Shown in pieces: positions 11,550 through 21,841 of a stretch of 64,000 bases of DNA. Under the pieces are notes generated by a model. It searched no databases, had not been told where the DNA came from, and saw only the letters and a list, made by a program, of their open reading frames with translations. Made by a program: the position numbers and the translations under genes. The DNA lies in contig WHVA01000005.1 of the NCBI GenBank assembly GCA_015179125.1, positions 434,001 through 498,000 on the forward strand. The letters run 5' to 3'. The first letter of the stretch is position 1, and each line of letters opens with the position of its first letter. The stretch comes from Gautieria morchelliformis. Taxonomy: Eukaryota > Basidiomycota > Agaricomycetes > Gomphales > Gomphaceae.

Positions 11550-14523
11550 TCAGACCTCTTCATAAATGGACCTGGTGAGGTCCTCGGAGTCCATATCCAA
11601 CATGGGAATGTCAGTGTACAGAGCCAGTGGTGGGCGCAGGTCCATCGGGAGCTCCAGGTTGTCAGTGGGGACATGGGGCGGGGAGTCGAAGCCCATGTCC
11701 TGCCGAAAGGTCGCTTCGGAGACCAGGTCGTGGGCTGGCAAGGGGCCGTGAGTGACAGCTAGCTCATGGTCTAGCTGGGCTCGGGTGGCCGTTGATGCCT
11801 CTGCGGCAATGAGTGCTGCCTTGTGGCCGTCCCGCATGGCTGCCCGTCACAGCTTCTCCTGCCCTATTTGGGCAGGCACACTGAAGGTCGTCCCCGATAG
11901 GTCGCGCTGGATGAATAGTTCGATCTGGGGTGTGCTGTCCCGGGTCACGCCGCCGTATCTGGTGAGCCAGTGGGCAACCTCGTCCAGAGGGATGTCCTGG
12001 GCTGATTGGCCTCGGATGGGGAACATCCCAGTGTTTGATGCCCTCAGGGTGTCACCGACGGCATACTGGACCTCATTGGCTGGAACGAGCTCCTGCCATT
12101 GGTCGGTGACACAGAACAAATTGTACATCCATGCCCTGAGGGGGGAGGGGGGCTTGCTGTTTTTTGGAGCAAGCCTCCTCATCCACATCCATACATCCAT
12201 GTCGTGGATGTTCAGACTGCCATCCGGCTCGTCACGGATGGCCGATGGGATGCCCTTGTCCTGACCCGTCTATTTCCCTCACCTCGCTGTCGCTATGTTT
12301 CCCCTTATCACTCCTCCTGCAGGTTCGCCTGAGTTCGCCCTTCCCTTCCACCACACCTCCTTGATATTCGCTCTATTCGCTCTTCACACCATTCGCCGAA
12401 CAGTTATTCACTGCTTGCATCATTCACCAGCAGGTACGCCATCAAACACGATCGGCACCCTCTACCCAGCGTGATGGTTCATCACTGGCCCCATCATCTT
12501 CCTGATCCAACCCCTTAGGTGTTCGTATGGCCGGAATGCATTCGTGGGACGTCCTACCCGTAGGTCGTGTGGGATAAAGAGTCTGTGCAGGTTAGTGTAT
12601 ATGCAGGTCCCAAGGCATGTTTTCGTACATAAGTACCTTCATCCCCTTTCCTCCCTGTCGTTTCATGTTTGCACTCCTCTTTCATTCTATTGTATCTGTG
12701 TTTCATCTATTTGTATCATGACTGCGCACCCCTATCCAACCCTGACTCCAGATGGCCTCTTTTCTATTCACTGATATCATACGAGCATTCAATATAAGTA
12801 GTTTCCATTCGCATGTATATTCCCCAGTTCAATTATCATATGTCCATCTTGTGCCAAACTTGACCTCGCTGTGACTGTCGTCTTGAGCCCTCTCCTATAG
12901 ATTTCTATCTTCAATCAGAGGAAGACTTGAGCACCACTGGCTGGTGAGCTTTCATACTTCACCTTGGTTACCTTAGCCTTCGAACTATTATCTGCACTGT
13001 CGGCGAAGGGCTCTGAAGGAGCGCCTTCACCGGCAAAAGGATTGTTGCTGCTTAAACAACCTTTTCGTGACACCTTGCACATTACATCATCAAGTGCCAT
13101 GGGCTACTTCGCTACGACTGTAGATAGGGCGAGCTCTGTTCAGGCAGCCCTCTTACCTTCTGAACATTTATTGGTTCACCTTATTTGCCAAACGGCACAT
13201 CTCTTTGCATAAGTTATTTGGGCATTCGCTGTATTCACTAATACATGATATTAACGCCTAAAAACCAATCTTGACAGCCCTCGGGGTTACATAGCCACGC
13301 ATGGAGTACGTCCCGGATATCATCAGCGGTTCCTTCGCCGATGAGGAAGTAGCCTGACCGTTGGCTACTGGCCTGGGCCTCCTCCCAGGCCCGTTTCATC
13401 GCGGTTATCATCCCGCATGTGTGGGAGCCCGATGGCATTTCTCTGGCCTCCTTCGGGGGGTCCTGAAACCTCTGCTCTTTGGTTTCGCAGAGGTCGGACC
13501 ATTTGGCTCGCAGCGGTGTTCTTTTTCTGACGGGCCGTGGCAGGCGGCCCATTACGGCGAACAGAGGGTCCCCGAGAGGCATGAGCTCCCCTTCCCCTGG
13601 GAGAGGGTTGGGAACTGTCATCGCCAGCGGGGGCAATGACACCAATGGTGCGGGTCGGAGGACTGTTCGTCTGGCTCTCTCCTGCTTGGCCGTGAGATAC
13701 TCATTCTGAGCCGCGGCCAGCCCCAGCCCCAGTGCCAGGTTGTCGGCAGTGCGACTCGGCGACTGTGCCAGGTACTCATGGGTGACGCGCTTGCATAGGT
13801 CACCAATGGGGTCATAGGTTAGGAGCTTGTTGTTGTAACCCTGGGCACATCTCTTCTTCAAGATGTGCTGTGGGCGGTCCGGATCCTAGTGTTCGAGATC
13901 CGGGTCATCCGAATAGAACCCATTGGGAATGTCATCTGTCGACACTGGTGGCTCACTGGGGCCCATGAAGGACAGGCTGGGTGGGCTGGTTATCCATGCC
14001 ATGAGACCTGGCGCGGGTTGGCCCGGGGTGGGGTTAGGGGCGGCGATTTGATCCACTACCCCCATTTTGGTGTGCGACGGCAACGGGGCCATCACGTGGG
14101 ATGAGTTGCGTGTCCTGCCGTGCTCGGTCTCGAGTGCGCTGTCGAGGGCCCTGATGTCGTCTTTCAGGGCCCCTATCTCCTGCCTAAGGTCGTGCGTAAC
14201 CAACTGCATGTTCCTCACTACGTGGTGTTTGACCTTGTCAACCCACATTGGCCATGCCGTGTACATGGCGGTGCCGACATCCTTTTCCACCAATTGGATG
14301 CGGTTGGCATCTGTGGCGGTTTTCAGGTGCACTGTGAAGGCTGTGCAGTTGTTGCACCTGTCAGGATGGGCGATTGGCTAGGCCATCTTTCATCCCACGA
14401 TTTCCAATGCTCCTCAGATGCTGTAGGAGCGCTGAGAATTGCTGAGGCCCCTTGCTTGGGGGCCGCTGGCGGTGTCGTGGATGTTGAGTGATTGACGTTG
14501 ATACCATCTTTGGCTGGCATCAT
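11550..14523 (-). other. Extra ORF region after integrase in the LTR element
   Basis: On the element strand, between the chromodomain-like tail and the 3' LTR, several open segments follow one another (14523-14323, 14332-13886, 13861-13238, 12260-11847, 11837-11550). They have protein-like composition: VEKDVGTAMYTAWPMWVDKV, TYDPIGDLCKRVTHEYLAQS, SADNLALGLGLAAAQNEYL-like stretches and QELVPANEVQYAVGDTL. None resembles Gag, Pol or envelope that I know. This is about 3 kb of sequence that a minimal gypsy element does not need. It is broken in several places and interrupted by an insertion at about 12265-13258. Function unknown. Confidence 0.5.
12265..13258. other. About 1-kb insertion in the extra-ORF region
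   Basis: The protein-like minus-strand reading stops after about 13260 (NPEGCQDWFLG) and resumes at about 12262 (GIPSAIRDEPDGSLN). The intervening sequence differs in character: pyrimidine-rich, with repeated TTCGC words. No terminal repeats or TSD could be fixed. It has one short minus-strand ORF (13100-12915) of unknown nature. Confidence 0.4.
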
Positions 14524-14560
14524 CTTCGATAGAAGGTGATAGGGTGATGGTGGTTGCTTC

Positions 14561-15487
14561 TCAAGAAGCGATGCGCCTCGGAAAGATCCGAGGTGAAAAT
14601 TTAAGCGATGCTGTCAGCATGGTCTGGCGTCTCATGTGATCTGCACGTGACCTATGTGACCTGGTGTCTTTTAGTCGCTCTAGGTAGTGGTCTAGAGCTT
14701 CCAGGTCCTTACACGCTGGCATGGGTTCCCATGTCACGTCGCCAAGGGTCAATCGGACCTGAAACTCCAGGTCCTTTGAGTTTATCCACCTATGGGATAA
14801 AATCTCATTGGCGAGCCATTCCTCCTCGTTGTTCGTGCTGAAGTTGTAGAACAACTTCGCTTCTCAACGAGGGAATAGGTCGTCATTGTTGGCCTCATAT
14901 CCTCATATGAGGCTGGTGTAGAAGACTGGCATGATGCACCTGTTCTTCAGATCATCTGGTAACTCTCAAGTTACCATCGAGGCTTCATTGTGGGCCTCGA
15001 GTATGTGATATGGGCCAATGTATCGCGGTACCAGCTTCCTGGCCCTTCCTTTGGGCAGGGTCAGGTTCTGGGTGGATAGGTATACGCAGTCGCCGACCGC
15101 GTACATGTTGCTTTCCCGGTGTTTCTTGTTCGTGTGAAACGCCTGTGTTACCTGGTGCTCCAATATGGCATCATGCTCCATCACCAGGTTCCAGCAAGCC
15201 TGTTGTGCGAACTGGGACACTCCCTTGAATGGAGTGACCACTGTCATGGGTATGTCGATCCATGGCATGTACCTGTGGTTCAGCTTGAAGGGAGCGAATC
15301 CTGTGGTGGCGCCGACACTGCTGTTGATGGCCACTTCGACCATCGGGCACTTGTGTGCCCAGTCCTTCTGGTCATCTCTGACGACCGTTCATAGGATCTG
15401 TCCAATCGTGCGGTTGGCCCACTTGGTGGCTCCATCTGTTTGTCGATGGAACGCGGTAGCCATAAGGAGCTTAGTCCCTGTGAAGGT
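14561..15487 (-). mobile_element. Gypsy integrase C-terminus and chromodomain-like tail (fossil part)
   Basis: Part of the LTR element. It starts with AFHRQTDGATKWANRTIG, the block holding the position of the third catalytic acidic residue of gypsy integrases. It continues with VEVAINSSVGATTGFAPFKL and the GPY/F-like region KLVPRYIGPYHILEA. After about 14850 a short module, EILSHRWINSKDLEFQVR then TWEPMPACKDLEALDHYL, resembles the chromodomain-like end of these integrases. It begins abruptly at the LTR of another element (15488-15919), which is inserted here or marks a rearrangement. Confidence 0.8.
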
Positions 15488-15919
15488 TGTGTTCAGCTTT
15501 ACCAAAGCCGAACTCGGGTCTCGGGTTAGATGGCTTGGCTTCAACCTCGTGGGTTGCACCCACTCAGTGTTCTGCCCTAATTTTGGGAGTGGTCTTGGCT
15601 TTAAGCTGAGATACGGGTTTTCGATATCAAGTAGAGGGTCTTAAGTACAATAAGCTAATTTGATATCTGAACTGAGGAACTATGATACATGGACTGGAGG
15701 TCTATATAGTAAAGTAGCGTGCAGGGTCATGAAGAGAACACAATCGGATCAATGGTCAGGAGAAACAAGGGTCGGGCAAATGGAGAACTAACTAGAAAAG
15801 GGAATCAGGGGTGATGGGAAGTGCGAAGGGAAACCCAAAGGAAAGCCGAGAATAACCTGAGGTTCCTGAATGAGAGCTGAAGCCGAGCTTCGGTCCAGAT
15901 TCAGGAACAGATCGTAACA
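15488..15919 (-). mobile_element. LTR of a second gypsy family, minus orientation
   Basis: On the minus strand it runs TGTTACGATC...GCTGAACACA, about 432 bp. The adjacent inner sequence on the plus strand, GTACCTCCCCCTTAT, gives a polypurine tract on the minus strand, so this is a 3' LTR whose internal region should lie to the right. It matches the LTR remnant at about 535-700 (CCAAAATTAGGGC and GTTGAAGCCAAGCC). No partner LTR was found on the right. Confidence 0.7.
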
Positions 15920-16052
15920 GTACCTCCCCCTTATGGCCAAACCCATGAGGCCATAAGCAAGATCCCAGAGATCGCCAGGTCGGGGAAGTTACATAATCTT
16001 TGTTTCGTGTTCTGCTTCTTGTCTTCTCCCATTATCATCAAAATCATGGATC

Positions 16053-17670
16053 ATGTCAGAATCACGCGACATTCCCATCGACGACCTCGAGGAACTCGAC
16101 GCGGAGCTCGTGCAAGCAGAGCGTGAAGCTGAGGAGCAGATGAAGGCTCTTCAAGTAAAACAACGACTTGCCCAGGAGCGCAAGGAAGCTGTGGAGAAGA
16201 AACGGCTGGAGGATGAAGAAAAAGCCAAGGTGGAACGGAAGGAACAGGAGGCGTGGGCCGAAGCCGCATGAATAGCCGAAGAGACACGAAAAGCCAAAGA
16301 GGCATGGAAAGCCAAGGAGGCACAGAAAGCCAAGGAGGCTAGGAAGGCCAAAGAAGCGTGGGAGGTGGAAAAGAGGGCCTTGAAGGCGAAAGCCAACGAG
16401 GCTCGGAAAGCGATGGGGCCGGTTTTCGAACGTGAGCGATAGCGGCTTTTGGATATACTGAAAGCTGAATTGATTCGACAAGCCGATGTGGATCAGAATT
16501 ACCGCTGGACTTATGTTTTGTTTTCAGCATGAACCTTGTGATGCATGCAGGCGTCGCCAGACCCAATGTCTGCGCGGGAAGAAAACTGCCTGCCAGCAGT
16601 GCGTGGACCTGAAGGTCCGGTGTATTTTCCTGGATGGGAAACGGAAGCGGAAAGACGAGGGGGAAACCAAAGGACCGGGGCTGAAGTAGGCCAAAATGTC
16701 GCCGGTCAAGCCATCGGGAGTCAAACCGATGGTGGACATTCGTGCGGGGCCATCAGGTGTGGGGATAAAGGGCTTGAAACCCGACGGGTTTTTGGGAGCC
16801 AAAGTCTCCCAAATGGTGAAGGACTTGCTGTCTTGTCAGAACGAGCAGCTGGAGCAGAGCAATCATCTGCTCCGAGGGGTCTTGGACTTTGTGCAGCGGA
16901 TCTAGCGGCACAAGCAGCTCCACTTGTGGGCCACAGTGGCCAAGAACGCATCCTTGTGGATGGGCACAAGTTTAGATTGGGGCGGGTTCGATTTGGCTGG
17001 GGGTTTGGGTTTGTGTTCAGGGAGAGGGAAAAAGGAACGGAGGAAAAATATAAAGGAAAGGAGAAAGAGACAGAGGAAAAAGCGGAAGCGGAAATGGGAT
17101 CAGGTTCAGATTCAGATGATGAGGACGAGGAAGACGAGCGGGATGATTGTCAGGGGACACTCTGTTTTCCATTTCCAGTTCCGACTCCATTTCCGACTCC
17201 GCTTCCAGTTCCGATTCCATCTCCGCCTCCGCTTTCGGAAATGATTCCGCTCCTGGGAGAACTTCCACCAGTTCTGTTTGCCTTGCCAGTTCCACTCCAA
17301 TTTCCGACTTCCACTCTCGGAACAGTGTCGGAAATCAAGCGACTCGCGTAATGGGTGGCATCAAGGGTTGATCAAGGGTCAGGGAGGTCAGGGGGATGCA
17401 GGGTTGATGGCGGGTGCCAAGTGTTGTCCCTGGCTGCGCAGTGTAGTATAATACGGGCTCGCTGACATTGGGGGTCCTTAGACTTTTCTCTTTGGATTTC
17501 CCCTTGTCAGGTGAGAATCCCCTCTCTTGTATACTCTGTTCATTTATACATACTTTGGATTTCCCCTTGTCAGTTGTGTGGTAGTGTGATCTCCACAACT
17601 AGCCAGGGTTGCCCTTACAATGATGGGGGAAAGGATGCGGATGAGGATGCGACTATGGAAGACAACTAAA
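16053..17670 (+). other. Retroelement-associated coiled-coil / Cys-cluster ORF region
   Basis: Plus-strand reading: a long charged coiled coil rich in Ala, Glu, Lys and Arg (about 16053-16440), then a cysteine cluster CDACRRRQTQC and CQQCVDLKVRC (about 16530-16625), a basic stretch KRKRKD, and finally an acidic tail (SDSDDEDEEDERDD) that continues beyond the solo LTR at 17148-17619. I know such proteins only as companions of Agaricomycete gypsy elements. Here it lies antisense to the LTR and polypurine tract immediately on its left (15488-15934). The copy has several breaks and one LTR insertion. It might be a gag-like protein of a plus-strand element whose ends are lost, or a true antisense ORF. 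Confidence 0.55.
17148..17619 (+). mobile_element. Solo LTR, gypsy family C
   Basis: 472 bp from TGTCAGGGGACAC to TTGCCCTTACA, flanked by the perfect 5-bp TSD ATGAT (17143-17147 and 17620-17624). It has no internal region, so it arose by LTR-LTR recombination after insertion into the acidic tail of the coiled-coil ORF. It resembles the LTRs of the long copy at 48125-55002. Confidence 0.92.
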
Positions 17671-17829
17671 CTACTGTTTTCGGTTTTCTATCCTAATGTG
17701 AATCTTTTTTCTTGGTACTTGAGCTGAGTACACCACACCACTCCCGAGTTCCCAGATCTGTAGCATGAGTCGAGTCAAGGCACATGACTTATGTGCACAT
17801 TCGAAGAGCCAAGCGCCAGAACTAACCAA

Positions 17830-18233
17830 ATGAGCCACATCTCGTATTCCTCGACTTCGTGAGCGGCGGGCTGAATGTCGATCTCGAGATCATCTCAAAG
17901 TGTGCCCCGCTCTTGAGGTTCTGCCATCTGATGACAGCGAGCCATATCTGCCTTTGCCCTTGTTCCGGGACCAGGGGGATTGGGCAGGGACGCCAGATTG
18001 TTGTCCAGTGGTGTCCCCTCTTTGGCCATGCTGGGCGAGACGTGGTCGGGTCCTTGCTTTTCCTCAATCGGGGGAACGAGTGCAGTGAGATCTACAATCT
18101 CTCCGTCTTCTGGTGTCCTGGACTCTTGGTCCAGGGTAGTGTCAGTTGTTGTGTCGCTAGGCTGCACCTGGGGGGTTGTCCGCGAGCTAGAAGCTCGTGT
18201 CCGTCTTCGACTGCCTAGAATCATCATGCTCAT
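17830..18233 (-). mobile_element. Gag-like N-terminus of the LTR element (fossil part)
   Basis: First ORF after the 5' LTR on the element strand, starting MSMMILGSRRRTRASSS, Ser/Thr/Pro-rich and then acidic (EDGEIVDLTALVPPIEE). Its position fits the start of gag. No nucleocapsid knuckle is seen before the reading is lost at the inserted sequences. Confidence 0.5.
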
Positions 18234-18367
18234 AGTCGACAGTAGAGGGTCTACTGGATGATGTTCAACGGTAAACAGCCATCGATGCAGCGATCTTTTT
18301 CAAGATCGTGCAGATTTCCACAATTCAGTTGTTCACTTGGCGAACAACTGCAGGAAGTTCAAAAAGG

Positions 18368-18578
18368 TGTAAGATAGTGTATCTTAAGGCCTTGTGTCAC
18401 AAGGGCAAGTGAAACTTGACCAAGATGTGGTTATTCCGTGTGCTACGTAGTGACAGTGTAAGGTAAGATCTGGGGAACCGCCGCGCGGTTCCCACGCAAG
18501 AACTGTACGGTGATTAGCTAAGCTAGTCCAGTAGCGCGCATTGCCTTAAGGGCAATGTGGGTAAATATGATATTTACA
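18368..18578 (-). repeat. 5' LTR (211 bp)
   Basis: Partner of 10713-10923. It runs TGTAAGATAG...ATATTTACA on the plus strand and is followed by GGTGA, the second half of the TSD. The sequence just inside it (TTCAAAAAGG on the plus strand) gives no standard tRNA primer site that I recognise. Confidence 0.9.
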
Positions 18579-19285
18579 GGTGAGAAGACCCTTGGAATCC
18601 CACCCGAGCAAGTGGCCCCAGCACGCATTTATGAACCTTGCAGTTTCGTTCACAATCTGTGAGATCGCTGGCTGCATGCAGGCATACTTCATGGCCAGAG
18701 ACCATTGGTCCTCAGGGCTGCGGAGATGTGTACAAAGGAGGGCAAATGACTCGAGAGGGGGGGATCGGTAGCCCCCACTGGTAATCAATGGGTCTGGGAG
18801 CTCTAAGAGTGATCTGAGGTGCTGCAGGTCCTCTACTGTGAACCTGAAAAGCCTGTAAGTTTCCACAACTGAATGACACCAGCAAGGGCTTACTGAAAAT
18901 GCCACAAGCATTCAGCCTCACTGATGTGGCATAAGTACTCAACTGTGATGTGTTCGCCTCCTATACTAGGTTGTGGCCTCCTCTCTGCATGAGTACGGCC
19001 TGTGCTGCAATTTGGCTCATGCTTGATCCAGTGTCTTCCTAATAGTGGGGAGAGATGGTGTGGTGCTAAGGAGGTATGGTATCAGAGTGGCTGCCAGGAC
19101 CTGTTTCTTTGGCGGGTCGACTGGCGGCAGGCAGGAGCGTACATTTCTTAACAGGCATTGGTCACGTGTTCAGTTTAATTAGCTGTCCCTATTTGGAATT
19201 CTTATCTTCCCAAGCGCTTATATTATAGGTTGCTAATATTTTATTAGTGATTTGATGATTATTAGCTAACAAATACACTCTAATG

Positions 19286-19492
19286 AAAGATGAAGTCTTG
19301 AGGATTGGGTATAATTTGGTCAACTCAGTGTGACTATATCTGAAAACCTTGGTAAACAGCAAAGATACGTCTGAGTATATGAGCTCATTATACCTGTGAG
19401 CAATTACTAAGTAGTTTATGAAAAAAATGCAGTTTACTTGGGTCAATTGAGTGCCGGTAGCAACTCACCCAATTCCTCCCAAAATTCTAAGT
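19286..19492. other. Edge of the transposon island
   Basis: AT-rich sequence between the right inverted match of the Harbinger element and the first tRNA gene. No gene seen; it may include the true transposon terminus. Confidence 0.4.
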
Positions 19493-19563
19493 TCCGACAC
19501 GGGGAATCGAACCCCGGGCTATCGCGTGAGAGGCGATAATGTTAGCCACTACACCATATCGGA
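19493..19563 (-). tRNA. tRNA-Glu (CTC)
   Basis: The reverse complement folds as a cloverleaf: acceptor TCCGATA / TGTCGGA, anticodon arm ATCGC-CTCTCAC-GCGAT with anticodon CTC, and T-arm CCGGGGTTCGATTCCCCG, which is also the B box. The A box is TGGTGTAGTGGCTA. A run of T follows shortly downstream on the transcribed strand. It is 71 nt without CCA and without an intron. Confidence 0.97.
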
Positions 19564-19834
19564 CCTGCGACGTGGTCTTTGATCTCGCCATTTTCTTCAT
19601 CACATATTTTCCAAAGCGAAGCATCTTCAACACTCAAGTGATCAGTAGTTAGAAACGACCACTACCTATAGGACATTCGTCGATAATCAGTTAACCACAC
19701 TTGTCAACCAACCTTGCTGGGATGGAACGGAACTTGCACATTAGTCAGCTGATATGTGGTGCGTCACATGTCAGCGCGCCTTGCCGACACTGGTTCATAC
19801 CAGTTCCCACATCCTTACAACGTCGACAGTCACG

Positions 19835-21206
19835 ATGCAGAGCGATAAGGTAAGTTTTTATCTGAATGATCGGGCACATACTTAGAATCCTGCTGTAAAA
19901 CTAGCAACCCACAAACAAACTTGCAATGTCCAGGGCGCTGGGCGCTGCATTTCTTAGCCATCAAGTCGAACAATTGGAGAAGACAGTGGGGAGGGAGTCA
20001 CGCAGTACTGCAAGCAACAATTGGAGAGAGCGGAGTGGTCAGCTGGTTGGTGGAAGGGGTGGGAAGCGAGGTGGTGCAGCACATGCCCAGGGTCATCAGG
20101 GTGGGCGGAAGAAAGAACGTAAGGATGGTAGAGAGGTGGCAAAGCCCCGAGAGCAAAGTGAGCCAAGCGGGTCGACAGAGCTGGAGAAGGACGCCGATAC
20201 TATTGTCGTGGATGCAAGCGTGTTGGTTCATGCGTTGGGCCAAGTCAAGAAGTGGTGTAAAGACGGGAGACAGGAAGTGATTCTGATACCCCTTGAAGGT
20301 GGATATATAGTCATTGTCATATTATCATTGACCACTTCTAACTACACTGCATCAGCACTCAACACCCTGGATTTGCTCAAGAAGGGTTCTTCACCTCTCG
20401 CGCAACGAGCGCGTGCGGCATCTCGTATTCTTGAGTCTCAAGTAGGTACCAATCCCCGCATACGCGTTCAACGCGACGATGCCTTCGTTCTATGGGATGA
20501 GATCCCATTTAGAAGCCCACTTCCTGGCGAATCTCTTACCGACCCTGAATCTAACTCTGACATCAGCTTCGTTGGTCTTGCGCCGCCGCCAGAGTGGCTT
20601 CGTCGTACAATATGTTGTGGCAGATGGGAAATGATGAATGCATCGTTGGATTCAACGTCTTATAGCAAGCCTACTTCTTTGACCCCTCTCGATGGTCCTC
20701 TTTCACGCTCATCAACACCTACTTCTTCCGCAACCCCTTCTTATGCGCCAGTGCGGGCAGATATAGGGGACCAACCTGATATCAATGGTCAGCATGTCGA
20801 GGGCAGAGTCGTTCTCGCTGTTGTCACGACCGCGACCACGCCGTCTCCTGGAACGGGGAGCTCTCTGGACACGAGTACGATTCATCCTGGACGATACGAG
20901 CGTGCGGATGGCTCATTGGTCCGTATGTGGGCCCAGCACGCGGGAATGGAAGTGCTAGAGGTCGATCCTACAGCCACACCAGTAGCTCTTCCTCCTCACC
21001 ACCCACCCTCATCTCCTGAGAGGCGTCGTCCCCACACGCATGGGCAGGAACGTCGTGTTCTTCGTGAAAGTCGAGAGAGTGGCGTTGAACGAGAGGGGGA
21101 GCGCAGACCCTCGCTCGTTGAAAAACCTATTGCCATGGCGATCGTAAATGAGCAGCCTGTCAAAGTTTTGAGAGTCCTAGCACGCGGAGAAAAGCTAGAC
21201 CCCTAA
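19835..21206 (+). CDS. PIN-domain protein
   Basis: Exon 1 is tiny (19835-19849, MQSDK). A 55-bp intron (GTAAGT...CTAG, 19850-19904) leads, in phase, into QPTNKLAMSRALGAAFLSHQ. A second intron of 57 bp (20299-20355) is a multiple of three without a stop, so an unspliced reading stays open. Removing it gives LIPLE joined to ALNTLDLLKKG. The PIN-like core is TIVVDASVLVHALGQVKKW (first acidic residue), LNTLDLLKKGSSPLAQRARA, and later RVQRDDAFVLWDEI. PIN domains are often metal-dependent RNases; fungal relatives of this type are linked to RNA surveillance, but that role is inference. The C-terminal half (Ser/Thr/Pro-rich, then RRPHTHGQERRV) looks disordered. The protein is about 400 residues. It lies between two identical tRNA-Glu genes. 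Confidence 0.8.
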
Positions 21207-21841
21207 GTTTGGTGGAGATATCGGAGACACGACACTTCTCCAGCTCTAGGTGTATACAACCGCAACCATGCCAGTCATATGGTCGATCTTTGCCTGATTC
21301 GATTGGCAACCGGTCTCTCTTACGCTCTCGGTTACCCATCGAGCTCATGTCTGGCACATTCTGGAAAGTGCTATCACTGTATGCTGCAGTGCTTCTTTAT
21401 CCATCGTAGGGCATCGCTGGTTGTTACCCAGCCTATCGTGTGAGTCGGATGCACTGGCACGTGTGACATCTATGTCCCTCGGTCAGGCCTGGGTTCCATT
21501 CCCTCTCTCTTCCCCACCCCATCCCCCACCCTTTCCAACTGGTCGTCCCAAATTCAACCTTTCCCTCGACAAGCATTGCACTCTGCGTTCTTGCCGCAAG
21601 TTGTTCTGGCCTTCTTCCATATGTTGTTGTCTTGGTATACTCTTGTTAACCTGAGCCTCTTGTAATTGTGCTACTAGTTATCTATACGAGTACTGGTCGT
21701 TTGTAAATCAAAAACTATGTGATGACAAACTCATCTACTTCAGAGGTCAACAAGTGCAGTCAGACCTAATCTAATGATCTGCGCAGCTAGCCGCCTTGCC
21801 TTTCTGAATAAATAAAAAGACATAAATACATATTCATTATT
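21207..21841. other. 3' flank of the PIN gene, no gene seen
   Basis: Intergenic sequence up to the second tRNA gene. Pyrimidine-rich stretches occur at 21500-21560. No ORF with protein-like composition. Confidence 0.5.

Larger units (their letters stand above)
10713..18578 (-). mobile_element. Ty3/gypsy LTR retrotransposon, rearranged, with nested elements
   Basis: Two 211-bp LTRs (10713-10923 and 18368-18578), each TGTAA...TTTACA on the plus strand, are flanked by the 5-bp TSD GGTGA (10708-10712 and 18579-18583). The purine-rich tract next to the 10713-10923 copy makes that the 3' LTR, so the element reads on the minus strand. Parts: gag-like start at about 18233-17830; integrase C-terminus and a chromodomain-like tail at 15487-14561; an extra ORF region at 14523-11550. 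Protease, RT and RNase H are not seen; other elements occupy that space. The LTRs differ at about 14 of 211 positions by eye, mostly transitions, so the insertion is fairly old. The element is broken. Confidence 0.85.
10189..18942 (-). pseudogene. PIF/Harbinger DDE_4-type transposase, split by an LTR element
   Basis: The N-terminal half (18942-18579) has an intron-like GTAAGC...TTACAG and then the helix-turn-helix part FRFTVEDLQHLRSLLELPD and SQIVNETARFINACWGHLLG. The second half (10712-10189) carries VFGFINCTIHQTC (normally GFIDGT), TGYKKFHGMKFQ, FAHLDGPYRAPQND and TSVEHGFG, the conserved blocks around the catalytic acidic residues. The first catalytic Asp is Asn here. The two halves are separated by the retrotransposon at 10713-18578, and the frame is the same on both sides of the 5-bp target. 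The C-terminus is lost at R400. The protein is therefore inactive by at least three criteria: insertion, altered active site and lost C-terminus. Confidence 0.85.
8270..19285. mobile_element. PIF/Harbinger DNA transposon carrying a nested LTR element
   Basis: Two gene parts typical of PIF/Harbinger elements lie head to tail here: a Myb/trihelix-like protein gene on the plus strand (about 8440-9499) and a DDE transposase on the minus strand (10189-10712 plus 18579-18942). Outside them, an imperfect inverted match of about 28 bp lies at 8273-8300 and 19254-19283 (core AGAGTGTATTTGT). This probably belongs to the subterminal regions; exact terminal repeats and the TSD were not resolved. About 7.9 kb of the span is an LTR retrotransposon inserted in the transposase, and about 0.42 kb is repeat R400. 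The remaining element is about 2.7 kb, normal for the family. Confidence 0.7.

Noticed and set aside
11752-12264. 170-codon plus-strand ORF in the LTR element
   Set aside because: The overlapping minus-strand reading is more protein-like and on the strand of the element.
19850-19904. Start of the PIN gene at ATG 19926 instead of 19835
   Set aside because: The upstream mini-exon with GTAAGT donor and CTAG acceptor joins in phase, so the earlier start is preferred; the later one stays possible.
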